Source of the DNA: Billgrantia gudaonensis
GTDB taxonomy: Bacteria > Pseudomonadota > Gammaproteobacteria > Pseudomonadales > Halomonadaceae
Length of the DNA: 64,000 bases
Reading direction: 5' to 3'
Assembly (NCBI RefSeq): GCF_900100195.1
Contig: NZ_FNES01000007.1
Location: 1 to 64,000, forward strand
Shown here piece by piece: positions 35,088-44,242 of the stretch. A program made the position numbers and the translations under genes. Under the pieces are notes generated by a model. The model saw only the letters and a list, made by a program, of their open reading frames with translations, made no database searches and was not told the DNA's origin. The stretch's first letter is position 1, and every line of letters begins with the position of its first letter.

Positions 35088-36044
35088 ATGCCCTACGATC
35101 TCAGTGAACGCCTGGTCATCGGACTGGCATCCAGTGCGCTCTTCGATCTGGCCGAATCCGACCGGGTGTTTCGTGAGCAGGGCGAGGCGGCCTATCGTGT
35201 CTACCAGCGCGACAACGAGGACGTTCCCCTCGGCACCGGCGTGGCCTTTCCGTTCATCAAGCGCCTGCTGTCGCTCAACGAGCTGAGCCCGGAGAATCCG
35301 CCCATCGAGGTGGTGCTGCTGTCGCGCAACGACCCGGAAACCGGGCTGCGGGTGATGAAGTCGATCGAGCATCATGAGCTGGGCATCACCCGGGCGATCT
35401 TCCTGCAGGGGCGCTATCCCCACCGCTTCATACCCGCGCTGAACATCAGCCTCTTCCTGTCCGCCAATCGCCAGGACGTCGATCAGGCGATCCTGGCCGG
35501 CCATCCGGCGGGGCAGGTGCTGTCGTCGGGCGATCTCGACCTGACCGACGAGGAGGAACTGCGCATCGCTTTCGATTTCGACGGCGTGCTGGTGACCGAC
35601 GAGTCGGAAACCATCTATCAGGAGCAGGGGATCGAGGCGTTTCGCGAATACGAGCGGGCCAACGCTCAGGTGCCTGCCGAGTCGGGGCTGTTGGCCACCT
35701 TTCTGCGCAAGCTGGCGCACATCCAGGCGCTGGAAAAACTGCGCGAGGAGGAGACCCTGGGCGCCTATCGGCCCAGGGTGCGGGTTTCCATCGTCACCGC
35801 CCGTAACGCCCCGGCGCATGAGCGGGTCATTCACACCATGCGCAGCTGGGGAGTGACCGTCAACGAAGCCTATTTTCTCGGTGGCATCGCCAAGGAGCAC
35901 GTTCTCGGCATCATCGAGCCGCACATCTTCTTCGACGACCAGGCCTCTCACCTATCGGCGACCAGCGATAGGCTGCCGTCGGTGCACGTACCGTTCGGGC
36001 AGCTCAATCAGTCCGTGGGGCGAGGAGACCTGGGGCAGGACTAG
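35088..36044 (+). CDS. 5'-nucleotidase, cytosolic cN-I type
   Basis: A 318-residue protein of the cN-I 5'-nucleotidase family, which dephosphorylates nucleoside monophosphates such as AMP. It shows the HAD-like motifs IAFDFDGVL (nucleophile Asp) and SIVTARNAPAHERV, and IFFDDQASH as the late acidic motif. The N-terminal half carries VVLLSRNDPETGLRVMKSI and NISLFLSANRQDV, characteristic of this family. It is a single gene, divergent from the siderophore reductase. Specificity is not readable. Confidence 0.9.
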   Translation: MPYDLSERLVIGLASSALFDLAESDRVFREQGEAAYRVYQRDNEDVPLGTGVAFPFIKRLLSLNELSPENPPIEVVLLSRNDPETGLRVMKSIEHHELGITRAIFLQGRYPHRFIPALNISLFLSANRQDVDQAILAGHPAGQVLSSGDLDLTDEEELRIAFDFDGVLVTDESETIYQEQGIEAFREYERANAQVPAESGLLATFLRKLAHIQALEKLREEETLGAYRPRVRVSIVTARNAPAHERVIHTMRSWGVTVNEAYFLGGIAKEHVLGIIEPHIFFDDQASHLSATSDRLPSVHVPFGQLNQSVGRGDLGQD

Positions 36045-36139
36045 AGGACGGTGCGCTCGGGGAAAACTGCATGAACTATGCTGAGGGCACGGGCCCGGGT
36101 GGCCCTTGCATTCACAGGAACGCATGCAGGAGGTATGTC

Positions 36140-36592
36140 ATGAAGCTGTCGACCCCCCTTGGCCACGGATTGCTGCACCTGCTGCCCGCCGCTCTGCTGG
36201 TCGCGGCGGCCCCTGCACTGGCCGCCGAGGGCCACGACCTGACCTTCGCCGGCGACGGCACCTTCAACACGCCCCACGGCGGCCAGACGGTCGAGGTGGC
36301 GGTGTATGACGTCACGGCGGGCGAGGTGGTGGCCACCGAATCCACCACCGTGGAGCAGACAGAGGATCCGGCGTTCTCCGTCAGCTTCGAGGGCGTCCTC
36401 GAGGAGGGCAGGCTCTACGACGTGCACTACTGGATCGATTCCAACTTCGGCGAGGGCAGCGAGGGCCGCTGCGATCCGGTGAGCGTGGATCACCAGTGGC
36501 GCGTGGCGCTGACGGACGTCAGCGAAGCGCTCGATCTCGAGGTGGGCCACGACCCCTCCGCGCAGGCGCCCGTCTGCACCAGCTTCGAGTGA
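36140..36592 (+). CDS. small secreted protein of unknown function
   Basis: 150 residues starting at the ATG 7 bp behind AGGAGG. Residues 1-29 are a signal peptide ending near APALA|AEG. The mature, acidic protein has alternating strands (VEVAVYDVTAGEVVATES, FEGVLEEGRLYDVHYWID) that suggest an immunoglobulin-like or transthyretin-like sandwich, and two cysteines (GRCDP and APVCTS). I do not recognise a named family. It stands alone between the 5'-nucleotidase and a TRAP operon. Confidence 0.7.
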   Translation: MKLSTPLGHGLLHLLPAALLVAAAPALAAEGHDLTFAGDGTFNTPHGGQTVEVAVYDVTAGEVVATESTTVEQTEDPAFSVSFEGVLEEGRLYDVHYWIDSNFGEGSEGRCDPVSVDHQWRVALTDVSEALDLEVGHDPSAQAPVCTSFE

Positions 36593-36832
36593 TGCTCCGG
36601 CCGCCGGGCCCGTGAAGGGGCCGGCGCTGTCGGCTTTCCGCGATTCCGCCTCGACGCGTTGCTTCTCCCCCTGCCTGCGCCAAAGCCGGTAGGGCGCAGA
36701 GGCAGCGTAGGCCATGGCGCCGGCGTAGCAGGTGCAGGTGCCATCAACGCCTGGCTTGCGGTACGCTCTGGGGTTCATAACGAATGAGCGCGGCCCCGCG
36801 CCGCCGTGCTGGACAGACAAGGGAACCCTGCC

Positions 36833-37816
36833 ATGAACCGCATCAAGACGTTGACCCTGGCCGTGGTCGCCACCGCCCTGGCCGCCTCCTCGCTCTCCGC
36901 CCAGTCGCGGGAATTCCGCTTGGGGCTGATCACCCCGCCGCAGCACCTGTGGTCCACCGAGGCCGAGGCCTTCGCCGAGACGCTCGCCGAGCGTTCCGAA
37001 GGCGAGCACAGCGTCAGCGTTTTTCCGGCACAGCAGTTGGGCAACGAGGCGCAGATGGTTCAGCAACTGCAGACCGGTGCGCTGGACATGGCGTTTCTGA
37101 CCATCGCCGAGATTTCCAACCGCATTCCCGATTTCGGCGCGCTGTACGCCCCTTACCTGGTGGACGACGTCGACCATGCCGCGGCGTTGCTGCGTTCCGA
37201 CACCGCCGGCGAACTGCTCGAACTGATGCCCCAGGGCGTGGGCCTGGTGGGGATGGGGTACGGCATGGTGGGCATGCGCCAGGTGCTCAGCCGCGAGCCC
37301 ATCGAGAGCGCCGAGGACCTCGAAGGCATGCGTCTGCGCATCACCCCCTTCGAGCCGATTCGCGACTTCTACACGGCCACCGGTGCCGCCCCCGAGCCGA
37401 TGCCGCTGCTCGAAGTCTACGATGCCCTGGCCAACGGCCAGGTGGACGCCATCGACATGGACTTCGATTCCATCCTGATCCTCAAATTCTACGAGCAGGC
37501 CGAGAACCTGCTGATCTCCAATCACATGATGTTTCCCATGGTGGGCGTGGTCTCCGGCCGCGTGTGGCGCGAGCTCGACGAGTCGGATCGCGAGCTGATC
37601 GAGACGACCATGTCGGAGCATCTGGAGAACGTGCTGACCGGTTTCCAGGAGATGGACGCCGCTCAGGAGGAGGAGATTCGCCAGCTCGACCTGAACATCG
37701 TCGAGGCCGACGCCGAGTTCTTCTCCGAGGCCATCGACGAGTGGGAGGCCACCTGGGCCGAGAAAGCGCCGATGCTCGAGGCGCTGCGCGAGGAAGCCGA
37801 GCAGCTGCGCCAGTAA
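36833..37816 (+). CDS. dctP: TRAP transporter substrate-binding protein (DctP family)
   Basis: A 327-residue periplasmic receptor. The signal peptide ends near SLSAQS, and the mature part opens EFRLGLITPPQHLW. LEGMRLRIT carries the conserved arginine that binds a carboxylate in DctP proteins, followed by the VYDALANGQVDAIDMD motif. It is the first of three genes in P-Q-M order and is cotranscribed with them (9 bp to dctQ). The ligand is a carboxylate; its identity is unknown. Confidence 0.92.
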   Translation: MNRIKTLTLAVVATALAASSLSAQSREFRLGLITPPQHLWSTEAEAFAETLAERSEGEHSVSVFPAQQLGNEAQMVQQLQTGALDMAFLTIAEISNRIPDFGALYAPYLVDDVDHAAALLRSDTAGELLELMPQGVGLVGMGYGMVGMRQVLSREPIESAEDLEGMRLRITPFEPIRDFYTATGAAPEPMPLLEVYDALANGQVDAIDMDFDSILILKFYEQAENLLISNHMMFPMVGVVSGRVWRELDESDRELIETTMSEHLENVLTGFQEMDAAQEEEIRQLDLNIVEADAEFFSEAIDEWEATWAEKAPMLEALREEAEQLRQ

Positions 37817-37825
37817 GGGGAGCCG

Positions 37826-38392
37826 ATGCTGTCGCACCTCTCCGGCCGTCTGGCCCGCCTGGAGGAGATCGCCGCCGCCACACTGGCAGCGGCGGTCACC
37901 CTGCTGATCCTGCTCAACGTGGCCTTCCGGGCCGCGGGCAGTCCGCTCTACTGGGTCAGCGAACTGGCCATCTATGCCATGATCTGGATGACCTTCCTGA
38001 TCGCCGCAGCGGTGCTCAAGCGGCGTCAGGGCATCGCCGTGACGCTGCTCGCCGATGCCCTGCCCCAGGCGGCACGCCGCTGGCTCGAGGTCTTCGTCGA
38101 CGCCGTCGTACTGCTCTTCGCCGTGCTGCTGCTGTGGCTGTGCTGGCGCTGGTACCAACCGCTGACCCTCGCCCGACTGGGGTTCGACCTCCAGGCGTTC
38201 CAAGGTGAGACCTTCAATTTCATCTATGCCGAGAACACCCAGACCCTGGGGGTGCGCAAGTTCTGGGTGTGGCTGATCGTGCCGTGGTTCGCGGTGTCGC
38301 TCACTTTCCATGGGCTGGCCAATCTGGGGATGGCCGTGCGCGGGTTGCGCGATGCTCGAACGGCATCCACTACCCCGGGGGCTGGCCCATGA
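37826..38392 (+). CDS. dctQ: TRAP transporter small membrane subunit (DctQ family)
   Basis: A 188-residue protein with four hydrophobic segments (residues about 15-37, 45-65, 85-107 and 145-168) and the DctQ pattern WVSELAIYAMIWMTFLIAAAVLKRRQGIAV near residues 45-72, given here in part. It bridges the binding protein and the large subunit. Its stop overlaps the dctM start by ATGA. Confidence 0.9.
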   Translation: MLSHLSGRLARLEEIAAATLAAAVTLLILLNVAFRAAGSPLYWVSELAIYAMIWMTFLIAAAVLKRRQGIAVTLLADALPQAARRWLEVFVDAVVLLFAVLLLWLCWRWYQPLTLARLGFDLQAFQGETFNFIYAENTQTLGVRKFWVWLIVPWFAVSLTFHGLANLGMAVRGLRDARTASTTPGAGP

Positions 38393-39654
38393 CCATTGCC
38401 GCCTTCGTCCTGCTGCTGTTCGGGGCCGTGCCCATCGCCCTGGTTCTGGGACTCACCGCCATGGTGTACATCCAGGCGTCGGGCAACACGGTGCTGTTCG
38501 AGTCCTATCCCCAGCAGCTGTTCGCCGCCATCGAGAGCTACGGCCTGCTGGCGATTCCGCTGTTCATGCTGGCCGGCGAGCTGATGAACGAGGGCGGCGT
38601 CACGCGGCGCTTGATCGACCTGGCGCGACTGCTGGTGGGTGGTTTTCGCGGGGGGCTCGCCTACATCAATCTGGTGGCCAACATGATGATGGCATCCATC
38701 GTCGGTTCGGCCGCCTCGCAGATCGCCATCATGTCGCGGGCCATGGTGCCGGCCATGGAGGCCGAGGGCTACGACCGCCCTTATAGCGCGGCGATCACCG
38801 CCGCTGGCGGGCTGCTCTCGCCGATCATCCCCCCCTCGATGCTGTTCGTGCTGTTCGGGGTCATGGCCCAGGTGCCGATCGCCGAGATGTTCATCGCCGG
38901 GATCTTGCCGGGGCTGCTGCTGGGGCTCGCCTTCTTTCTGGCCATTGCCGTGGTGGGCATCCGTCAGCAGTATCCCAAGGGTCGCTGGCCGAGTCGTTAC
39001 GAGGCGCGTCGGGCGCTGGTGATGGGGCTGCCGGCGCTCGGCATTCCGCTGATCATCATCGGCGGCATCCTGCTGGGCGTGGCCACGCCCACCGAGTCGG
39101 CGGCGCTGGCCTCGCTCGACGCACTGTTGCTGGGGCGTTTCCTCTACGGCGAACTGCGCCTGGCGTGCCTGCCGATGGTACTGCAGCGTACGGCGATGAA
39201 CGCCGGGCTGGTGATCATGCTCATCGCCGCCGCCGGCGTGTTCGGCTGGGTGGTGACCTACGAGCGCCTGCCGCAGCTCGCGGCAGCGGGAATCGCCGCC
39301 TTGACCACCGATCCGTTCCTGTTCCTGCTGCTGCTGGTGGGCGTGCTGCTGCTGGTGGGCATGATCATCGACGGCATCGCCGCGCTGATCCTGGTGGTGC
39401 CCATTCTGCTGCCCATCGCCGAGCAACAGTTCGGCGTGAGCCCCTATCAGTTCGGGGTGGTGGTGTGCCTGACTCTGGTGCTGGGCCTGCTGACGCCCCC
39501 GGTGGGGGCGGGGCTCTACATCGCCTCGTCGATGACCGGCACGCCACCCCTGCGCATCTTCCGCGCGCTGCTGCCGTTCCTGCTGGCGAGCCTGGCCACC
39601 CTGGTGCTGCTGGCCTGGCAGCCGTGGCTGACCGAGTGGCTCATCTCGCGCTGA
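38389..39654 (+). CDS. dctM: TRAP transporter large permease subunit (DctM family)
   Basis: A 421-residue polytopic membrane protein that performs sodium-coupled transport. Family motifs are IPLFMLAGELMNEGG, ANMMMASIVGSAASQIA, GGLLSPIIPPSMLFV, GVATPTESAAL and LLTPPVGAGLYIASS. The start at 38389 overlaps dctQ. It ends 6 bp before the convergent EamA gene, so the two transcription units meet here without an obvious strong terminator. Confidence 0.93.
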   Translation: MTIAAFVLLLFGAVPIALVLGLTAMVYIQASGNTVLFESYPQQLFAAIESYGLLAIPLFMLAGELMNEGGVTRRLIDLARLLVGGFRGGLAYINLVANMMMASIVGSAASQIAIMSRAMVPAMEAEGYDRPYSAAITAAGGLLSPIIPPSMLFVLFGVMAQVPIAEMFIAGILPGLLLGLAFFLAIAVVGIRQQYPKGRWPSRYEARRALVMGLPALGIPLIIIGGILLGVATPTESAALASLDALLLGRFLYGELRLACLPMVLQRTAMNAGLVIMLIAAAGVFGWVVTYERLPQLAAAGIAALTTDPFLFLLLLVGVLLLVGMIIDGIAALILVVPILLPIAEQQFGVSPYQFGVVVCLTLVLGLLTPPVGAGLYIASSMTGTPPLRIFRALLPFLLASLATLVLLAWQPWLTEWLISR

Positions 39655-39660
39655 GAGCCG

Positions 39661-40545
39661 TCACCGGCTGGCCGTCAGGCTCCCTGCCACCACCAGCAGT
39701 GCGGCTACCGGCAGGCGCCAGTCCGGGGGCGTCACTCCGCTCACTACCAGGAACAGGGTGGCGAGTACCGGTACGCCGTGGGCCAGGTTGCCCAGGTGCC
39801 GGCCATTGGGCGCTTTCAGGGCGTAGTCCCAGGCCAGCATGGCGATGCCGTAGGGGCCCAGGCCCAGGGCCGCCATGGCCAGCAACGCCGGAGCCGAGGG
39901 CATCTCGCTGACGCCTTCCAGCAGCAAGCTGGCGCTGCCGGTGATCACGCTGGCGATGAGCAGCAGGTGCGGCATGCGCTCGCCGAGGCGCCAGCCGGGC
40001 ACCTGGCAGGCCAGCGAATAAAGCGCCCAGCAGAGGGCTGCCGCCAGCGCCAGCAGGTAGCCGTGCCAGGCGCCGGAGAAGCCGCCCGCCATGGCTTGCG
40101 GAAGCACCAGCAGGGCACCCCCCGAGAATGCCAGGCCGGTACCGGCCAGCGTGGCCGGTGACAGCCGCCGCCGCGCCAGCCACTGGCTCGCCAGCAGGAA
40201 GAGGACCGGCCAGGTGTAGGTGATCAGTGCCGCCTCGGCGGCCGGTGCCAAGGAGAGGCTGGCGAAGCAGGCGCCCACGGCACCGGCCACCAGTAGCGAA
40301 ACCCCACCGTACACCGCCACGCCATGTCGCTGCGCCAGGGGCGGTTCGGTCCGCCGCCGGCGCTGTGCCATGGGCAGGGTGCCCAGTGCGCCGGCCAGCA
40401 AGGCCAGTGCCGAAAGCCTCAGGGGAGGAACGCTTCCGGCAGCGGCCACCAGCAGCGGCACCAAGGCCCACAGCACGACCGCCAGTCCGGCCGCGCCGGC
40501 GCCATGCCACGTCGTTCGGGTGAGCCGTGGAGTTTGCAGCTGCAT
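39661..40545 (-). CDS. EamA/DMT-family metabolite exporter
   Basis: A 294-residue protein with ten hydrophobic helices and the two EamA repeats; EAALITYTWPVLFLLASQWL and LWALVPLLVAAAG are typical of the first repeat. I take the start at 40545 because an AGGAGGTCGCCACC leader precedes this ATG, although the frame is open to 40629. It is divergent from a LysR regulator across about 107 bp that contain palindromes, so it is probably controlled by it. Likely an amino acid or metabolite exporter, substrate unknown. Confidence 0.88.
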   Translation of the reverse strand: MQLQTPRLTRTTWHGAGAAGLAVVLWALVPLLVAAAGSVPPLRLSALALLAGALGTLPMAQRRRRTEPPLAQRHGVAVYGGVSLLVAGAVGACFASLSLAPAAEAALITYTWPVLFLLASQWLARRRLSPATLAGTGLAFSGGALLVLPQAMAGGFSGAWHGYLLALAAALCWALYSLACQVPGWRLGERMPHLLLIASVITGSASLLLEGVSEMPSAPALLAMAALGLGPYGIAMLAWDYALKAPNGRHLGNLAHGVPVLATLFLVVSGVTPPDWRLPVAALLVVAGSLTASR

Positions 40546-40608
40546 GGTGGCGACCTCCTGTGTCGGGGGATGGCGTCGCCATGCTAGCCGGTCCACAATC
40601 ATCACGAT

Positions 40609-40639
40609 AACGATCGTTCTTGATGTCATTGATCAATGA
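40609..40639. promoter_or_regulatory. palindromes in the eamA/lysR divergent region
   Basis: AACGATCGTT (40609-40618) and TCATTGATCAATGA (40626-40639) are perfect palindromes lying between the divergent EamA and LysR starts. This spacing and placement suit a LysR-type regulatory and activation site pair. The second one lies just before the most probable LysR start at 40653. Confidence 0.5.
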
Positions 40640-40652
40640 TGGTGATGAATTC

Positions 40653-41522
40653 ATGCGTGCCCCGACCCTCGACCTTGGCCTGCTGCGTACCCTGGTGGCC
40701 GTGGCCGATACCGGCAGCGTGACGGCAGCGGCACGTCGCCTGGCCTATACCCAGTCCACCGTGAGCATGCAGCTCGGCCGTCTGGAGAGCCTGCTGGACG
40801 TTTCCCTGCACGAGCGACAAGGCCGGCGCATTCGCTTCACGGCCGAGGGTGAGCGGTTGCTGGGGCATGCGCGCCGGCTGCTGGCGCTCAACGACGAGGC
40901 GCTGGCCGACATGCGCACGCGGCGCATCACCGGCGAGCTGAACCTGGGCATTCCCGAGGACTATGCGCCGCTGCTCACCTCGGTGTTCACCGACTTCCAT
41001 CAGCTCTATCCCGATGTGGGGCTGCAGGTGGCGTGTGGCACCAGTGCCGACCTCGTCGAGCGGGTGCGGGCCGATGAGCTGGACATGGCGCTGGTCACTC
41101 GCCAGCGTCGCTCACCGGGTGGCGAGGTGATCCGTCGCGAGCCGTTGGCCTGGGCGGTGGGGCTGGAGCGTCAGCCGGCGCTTTCGGACCCGCTGCCGCT
41201 GGCGCTCTATTCGCCGGGAGCCGACCTGTTCCGCGAGGTGGCGGAAGAGGCGCTGGCCGCGGCGGGACGGGACTGGCGGGTGGCCTACACCAGTCAGTCC
41301 ATGGCCGGGTTGGCGCCGGTGGTGCAGGCGGGGCTGGCCATCGTGGTGGTCACTCGCAGCATGCTGGGGCCTCAGCTGCGGGCGCTGGGCGAAACCAGTG
41401 GCCTGCCGCCTCTGCCCGCCGTGGAGCTGGCCCTGCACCGCGCCGCGCGCCGCCCCACCGAGCCGGCCCGACGCCTGGCCGAGCTGATATGGGAAGAGCT
41501 TTCGCCAAGGAACGCGAGCTGA
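40653..41522 (+). CDS. LysR-family transcriptional regulator
   Basis: A 289-residue LysR regulator. The N-terminal helix-turn-helix is clear (LLRTLVAVADTGSVTAAARR, TQSTVSMQLGRLE). The effector domain follows LNLGIPEDYAPLL. The frame is open from a TTG at 40620, but the ATG at 40653 gives the usual N-terminal length, with a weak ribosome site. It is divergent from the EamA exporter gene and likely regulates it. Confidence 0.9.
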   Translation: MRAPTLDLGLLRTLVAVADTGSVTAAARRLAYTQSTVSMQLGRLESLLDVSLHERQGRRIRFTAEGERLLGHARRLLALNDEALADMRTRRITGELNLGIPEDYAPLLTSVFTDFHQLYPDVGLQVACGTSADLVERVRADELDMALVTRQRRSPGGEVIRREPLAWAVGLERQPALSDPLPLALYSPGADLFREVAEEALAAAGRDWRVAYTSQSMAGLAPVVQAGLAIVVVTRSMLGPQLRALGETSGLPPLPAVELALHRAARRPTEPARRLAELIWEELSPRNAS

Positions 41523-41611
41523 ACGGCAATGCCGGCTCGAAGACTCCAATCCTGACCGTTATACTCGGGTATCAACTCATCGGCCGTGCTGCCCCGACGA
41601 TCGGAGTCGCC

Positions 41612-43093
41612 ATGTTTCCCGAGTTCACCCTGCGCTATGCCCGCCTGCCCGAGCGCTTCTACCTGCGCTTCGAGCCCGTGCCGGTACCCGAGCCGCGACT
41701 GGTGGCTTTCAACCGGCCGCTGGCCGAAGAACTGGGCTTCGACCTGGGCCGCTTCGATGCCGAGGAGGCGGCGGTGTGGTTTTCCGGCAACGTGGTGCCG
41801 CGCGGCGCCGAGCCCATTGCCCAGGCCTACGCCGGGCATCAGTTCGGCCAGTTCAATCCGCGCCTGGGCGACGGTCGTGCGGTGCTGCTCGGCGAAGTGA
41901 CCGACCGTGAGGGCCGGCTGCGCGACATCCAGCTCAAGGGGGCGGGGATGACGCCGTTCTCGCGGGGGGCCGACGGACGTGCGCCGCTGGGCCCGGTACT
42001 GCGCGAGTATCTGGTCAGCGAGGCGATGCATGCGCTGGGCGTGCCTACCACTCGCGCGCTGGCCGCGGTGACCACCGGCGAGCGGGTGTTCCGCCGAGTG
42101 CCGGAGCCCGGTGCGGTGTTGACGCGGGTGGCCGCGAGCCACCTGCGCGTGGGGACCTTCCAGTACTTCGCCGCACGCGGCGACGTCGAAGCGGTGCGTA
42201 TCCTGGCCGACATGGCCATCGAGCGCCACTATCCACGCTTGCTGGAGTCGACCGCCGCCGAGCCCGCCGGGGAGCGTTATCTGGCGCTGATCGAGGCCAT
42301 GGCGAACCGCCAGGCGTCACTGCTGGCTCAGTGGATGGGGCTGGGCTTCATCCATGGGGTGATGAACACCGACAACTGCAGCATCGCCGGCGAGACCATC
42401 GACTACGGTCCCTGTGCGTTCATGGAGGCCTATTCGCCGACCACGGTGTTCAGCTCCATCGACGAGGAGGGCCGCTATGCCTATCGCAACCAGCCGTGGA
42501 TCGCCCAGTGGAACCTGGCGCGCTTCGCCGAGACGCTGATTCCGCTGATCGACGACGATCAGCACGCGGCCATCGACAAGGCCACCCAGGTCATCGAGGC
42601 GTACGAGCCGCGCTATGAGGCCGAATGGCTGACGGTGATGCGTGCCAAGCTGGGTCTGGCAACGCAAGAGGAGAGCGACCGCGAACTGGCCGAGGGCTTC
42701 CTCGAGACGCTGCAGACTGGCCGCGCCGATTTCACCCTGGGCTTTCGCCGCCTGGCCGAGGCGGTGGAGTCGGATGCCCCCGGGCTGCTCGAGCTCTTCG
42801 AGCGCGCCGAGGGCATCGAGCGCTGGCTGCCGCGCTGGCGCCAGCGTCTGGCAAGCGAGGCGGTGACGGCGAACGAGATCGTCGCCCGGCTCGAAGCCGC
42901 GAATCCGCTCTATATTCCTCGCAACCACCAGGTGCAGGCGGTGATCGATGCCGCCGAGCAGGACGACTTCGGCCCCTTCGAGACGCTGCGCGAGGTGCTG
43001 GCCGCACCTTTCTCCCGACAGTCAGGCCGTGAGGCCCTTGCCCGGCCGGCCGAGCCGACCGAACGGGTGTTGCGCACCTTCTGCGGTACTTGA
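41612..43093 (+). CDS. selO: protein adenylyltransferase SelO (YdiU family)
   Basis: A 493-residue pseudokinase-fold enzyme that transfers AMP from ATP to protein hydroxyls. It shows the N-terminal AYAGHQFGQFNPRLGDGRA motif, the nucleotide-binding QLKGAGMTPFSRGADGRAPL region, the catalytic HGVMNTDNCSIAGETIDYGP with the metal-binding Asn/Asp pair, and the C-terminal NPLYIPRNH. It ends in RTFCGT with the conserved penultimate Cys that is selenocysteine in some eukaryotes. The start at 41612 is preceded by a CGGAG site. In E. coli the protein is linked to redox stress. Confidence 0.94.
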   Translation: MFPEFTLRYARLPERFYLRFEPVPVPEPRLVAFNRPLAEELGFDLGRFDAEEAAVWFSGNVVPRGAEPIAQAYAGHQFGQFNPRLGDGRAVLLGEVTDREGRLRDIQLKGAGMTPFSRGADGRAPLGPVLREYLVSEAMHALGVPTTRALAAVTTGERVFRRVPEPGAVLTRVAASHLRVGTFQYFAARGDVEAVRILADMAIERHYPRLLESTAAEPAGERYLALIEAMANRQASLLAQWMGLGFIHGVMNTDNCSIAGETIDYGPCAFMEAYSPTTVFSSIDEEGRYAYRNQPWIAQWNLARFAETLIPLIDDDQHAAIDKATQVIEAYEPRYEAEWLTVMRAKLGLATQEESDRELAEGFLETLQTGRADFTLGFRRLAEAVESDAPGLLELFERAEGIERWLPRWRQRLASEAVTANEIVARLEAANPLYIPRNHQVQAVIDAAEQDDFGPFETLREVLAAPFSRQSGREALARPAEPTERVLRTFCGT

Positions 43094-43254
43094 GCCGGGG
43101 CCAGAAGGGACTCTGCGCGCCACGTTCGGTGTGGTTCCCGAAGCGCGAGTGAGCGTCGGTTTTCTGCAGGCAATGGCCGGTGTCGCTCCCGTCCGCACTC
43201 GACGCGATCCGCGTTGGATGCGCCTCGAACTGGCTCCATGGCACCCTCGGCGAG

Positions 43255-43290
43255 TTGACAGCCGTGAAAAGGCGCACTCATATTGACGTG
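43255..43290 (+). promoter_or_regulatory. candidate sigma-70 promoter of the amino acid ABC operon
   Basis: TTGACA at 43255-43260 is a perfect -35 box. With an 18-bp spacer it is followed by CATATT, a 4 of 6 match to the -10. It lies about 40 bp upstream of the binding-protein ATG at 43327. The rest of the 233-bp gap after selO shows no gene I trust. Confidence 0.4.
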
Positions 43291-43326
43291 GCGGAATAAT
43301 AAAACTCACCAACGCGCGAGAACGTC

Positions 43327-44184
43327 ATGAAAGGAATAAAAGCATCGCTTCTGCCCGCCGCCCTGATGGGAACCCTGGTCATCGGCAGCGGGCTGGCCAC
43401 GACGGCCTCTGCACAGGATCCCTACACGGTTGGCGTTGAGGCCTCCTTCCCGCCCTGGGCCTATGTGGAGGGGGGTGAATTCAAGGGCATCGCCATCGAC
43501 GCCATGGAGGCGATCGCCGAGGAGGTCGGCATCGAGATCGAGTTTCAGGACATGCCTTTCCCGTCACTGATTCCGGCACTGGCGGCGGAGAAGATCGATA
43601 TCCTCGCCACCGGCCTCACCGTCACCGAAGAGCGTAGCCAAAACATCGATTTCACCATCCCTTGGTGGGAAACCAACGACGTGGTGCTGGTGCCCGAAGA
43701 CTCCGATCTCAACGTCTTTACCGCCGTATGCTGCGGGGCCCGCATTGGCGTTCAGGGTGGCTCTTCACAGCAGGCATGGATGGAAGAGAACGTGGTCAAC
43801 TCCAGCGATATCGACGTCGAGCTGGCCAAATACGACAATTACGTCACTGCCGTGGATGACATGGCGATCGGTCGTATCTCCTCGGTCATCGTCGACGACA
43901 CCTCCGCCCAGGAGTACATCAACGCCGGTAAGCCGGTGAAGATGGCGGGCAAGATATTCATCCGTGCGCCGCTGGCGCTGGCGGTATCCAAGGACGATCC
44001 CCAGGAGATCCTGGGAGACTTGAATCAGGGCATCCTGGCCATTTACGAGTCCGGCGAGTGGAGCGAGATCGTCGACGAGTACATCCCCGGTGTCGCTGTC
44101 CCGGCGATTCCTGGCCACATGCCGGATTTCGTCGACACCTACCAGAAACCGGTGGCCGGTCTTCCCGAGCTGGGTAACGAATGA
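43327..44184 (+). CDS. polar amino acid ABC transporter substrate-binding protein
   Basis: A 285-residue periplasmic receptor of the SBP-bac-3 family. The signal peptide ends near TASAQ. The ligand-binding opening is YTVGVEASFPPWAYVEGGEFKG, seen in part, followed by DIDAMEAIAEEVG-type sequence, FPSLIPALAAEKIDILATGLT and TEERSQNIDFT. Two neighbouring cysteines (AVCCGA) are unusual. It is followed by permease-ATPase-permease genes of one importer. Ligand class: polar or basic amino acid or opine; not resolved further. Confidence 0.92.
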   Translation: MKGIKASLLPAALMGTLVIGSGLATTASAQDPYTVGVEASFPPWAYVEGGEFKGIAIDAMEAIAEEVGIEIEFQDMPFPSLIPALAAEKIDILATGLTVTEERSQNIDFTIPWWETNDVVLVPEDSDLNVFTAVCCGARIGVQGGSSQQAWMEENVVNSSDIDVELAKYDNYVTAVDDMAIGRISSVIVDDTSAQEYINAGKPVKMAGKIFIRAPLALAVSKDDPQEILGDLNQGILAIYESGEWSEIVDEYIPGVAVPAIPGHMPDFVDTYQKPVAGLPELGNE

Positions 44185-44242
44185 GTCGCTGTGACATGGG
44201 CGCCCTCCCTTGGGGGGCGCCCGTCACGTCAGGGAAGTCGGC

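Noticed and set aside
42948..43286. 112-codon frame spanning the selO end and the gap after it
   Set aside because: It starts inside selO in another frame and has no ribosome site or recognisable motif.
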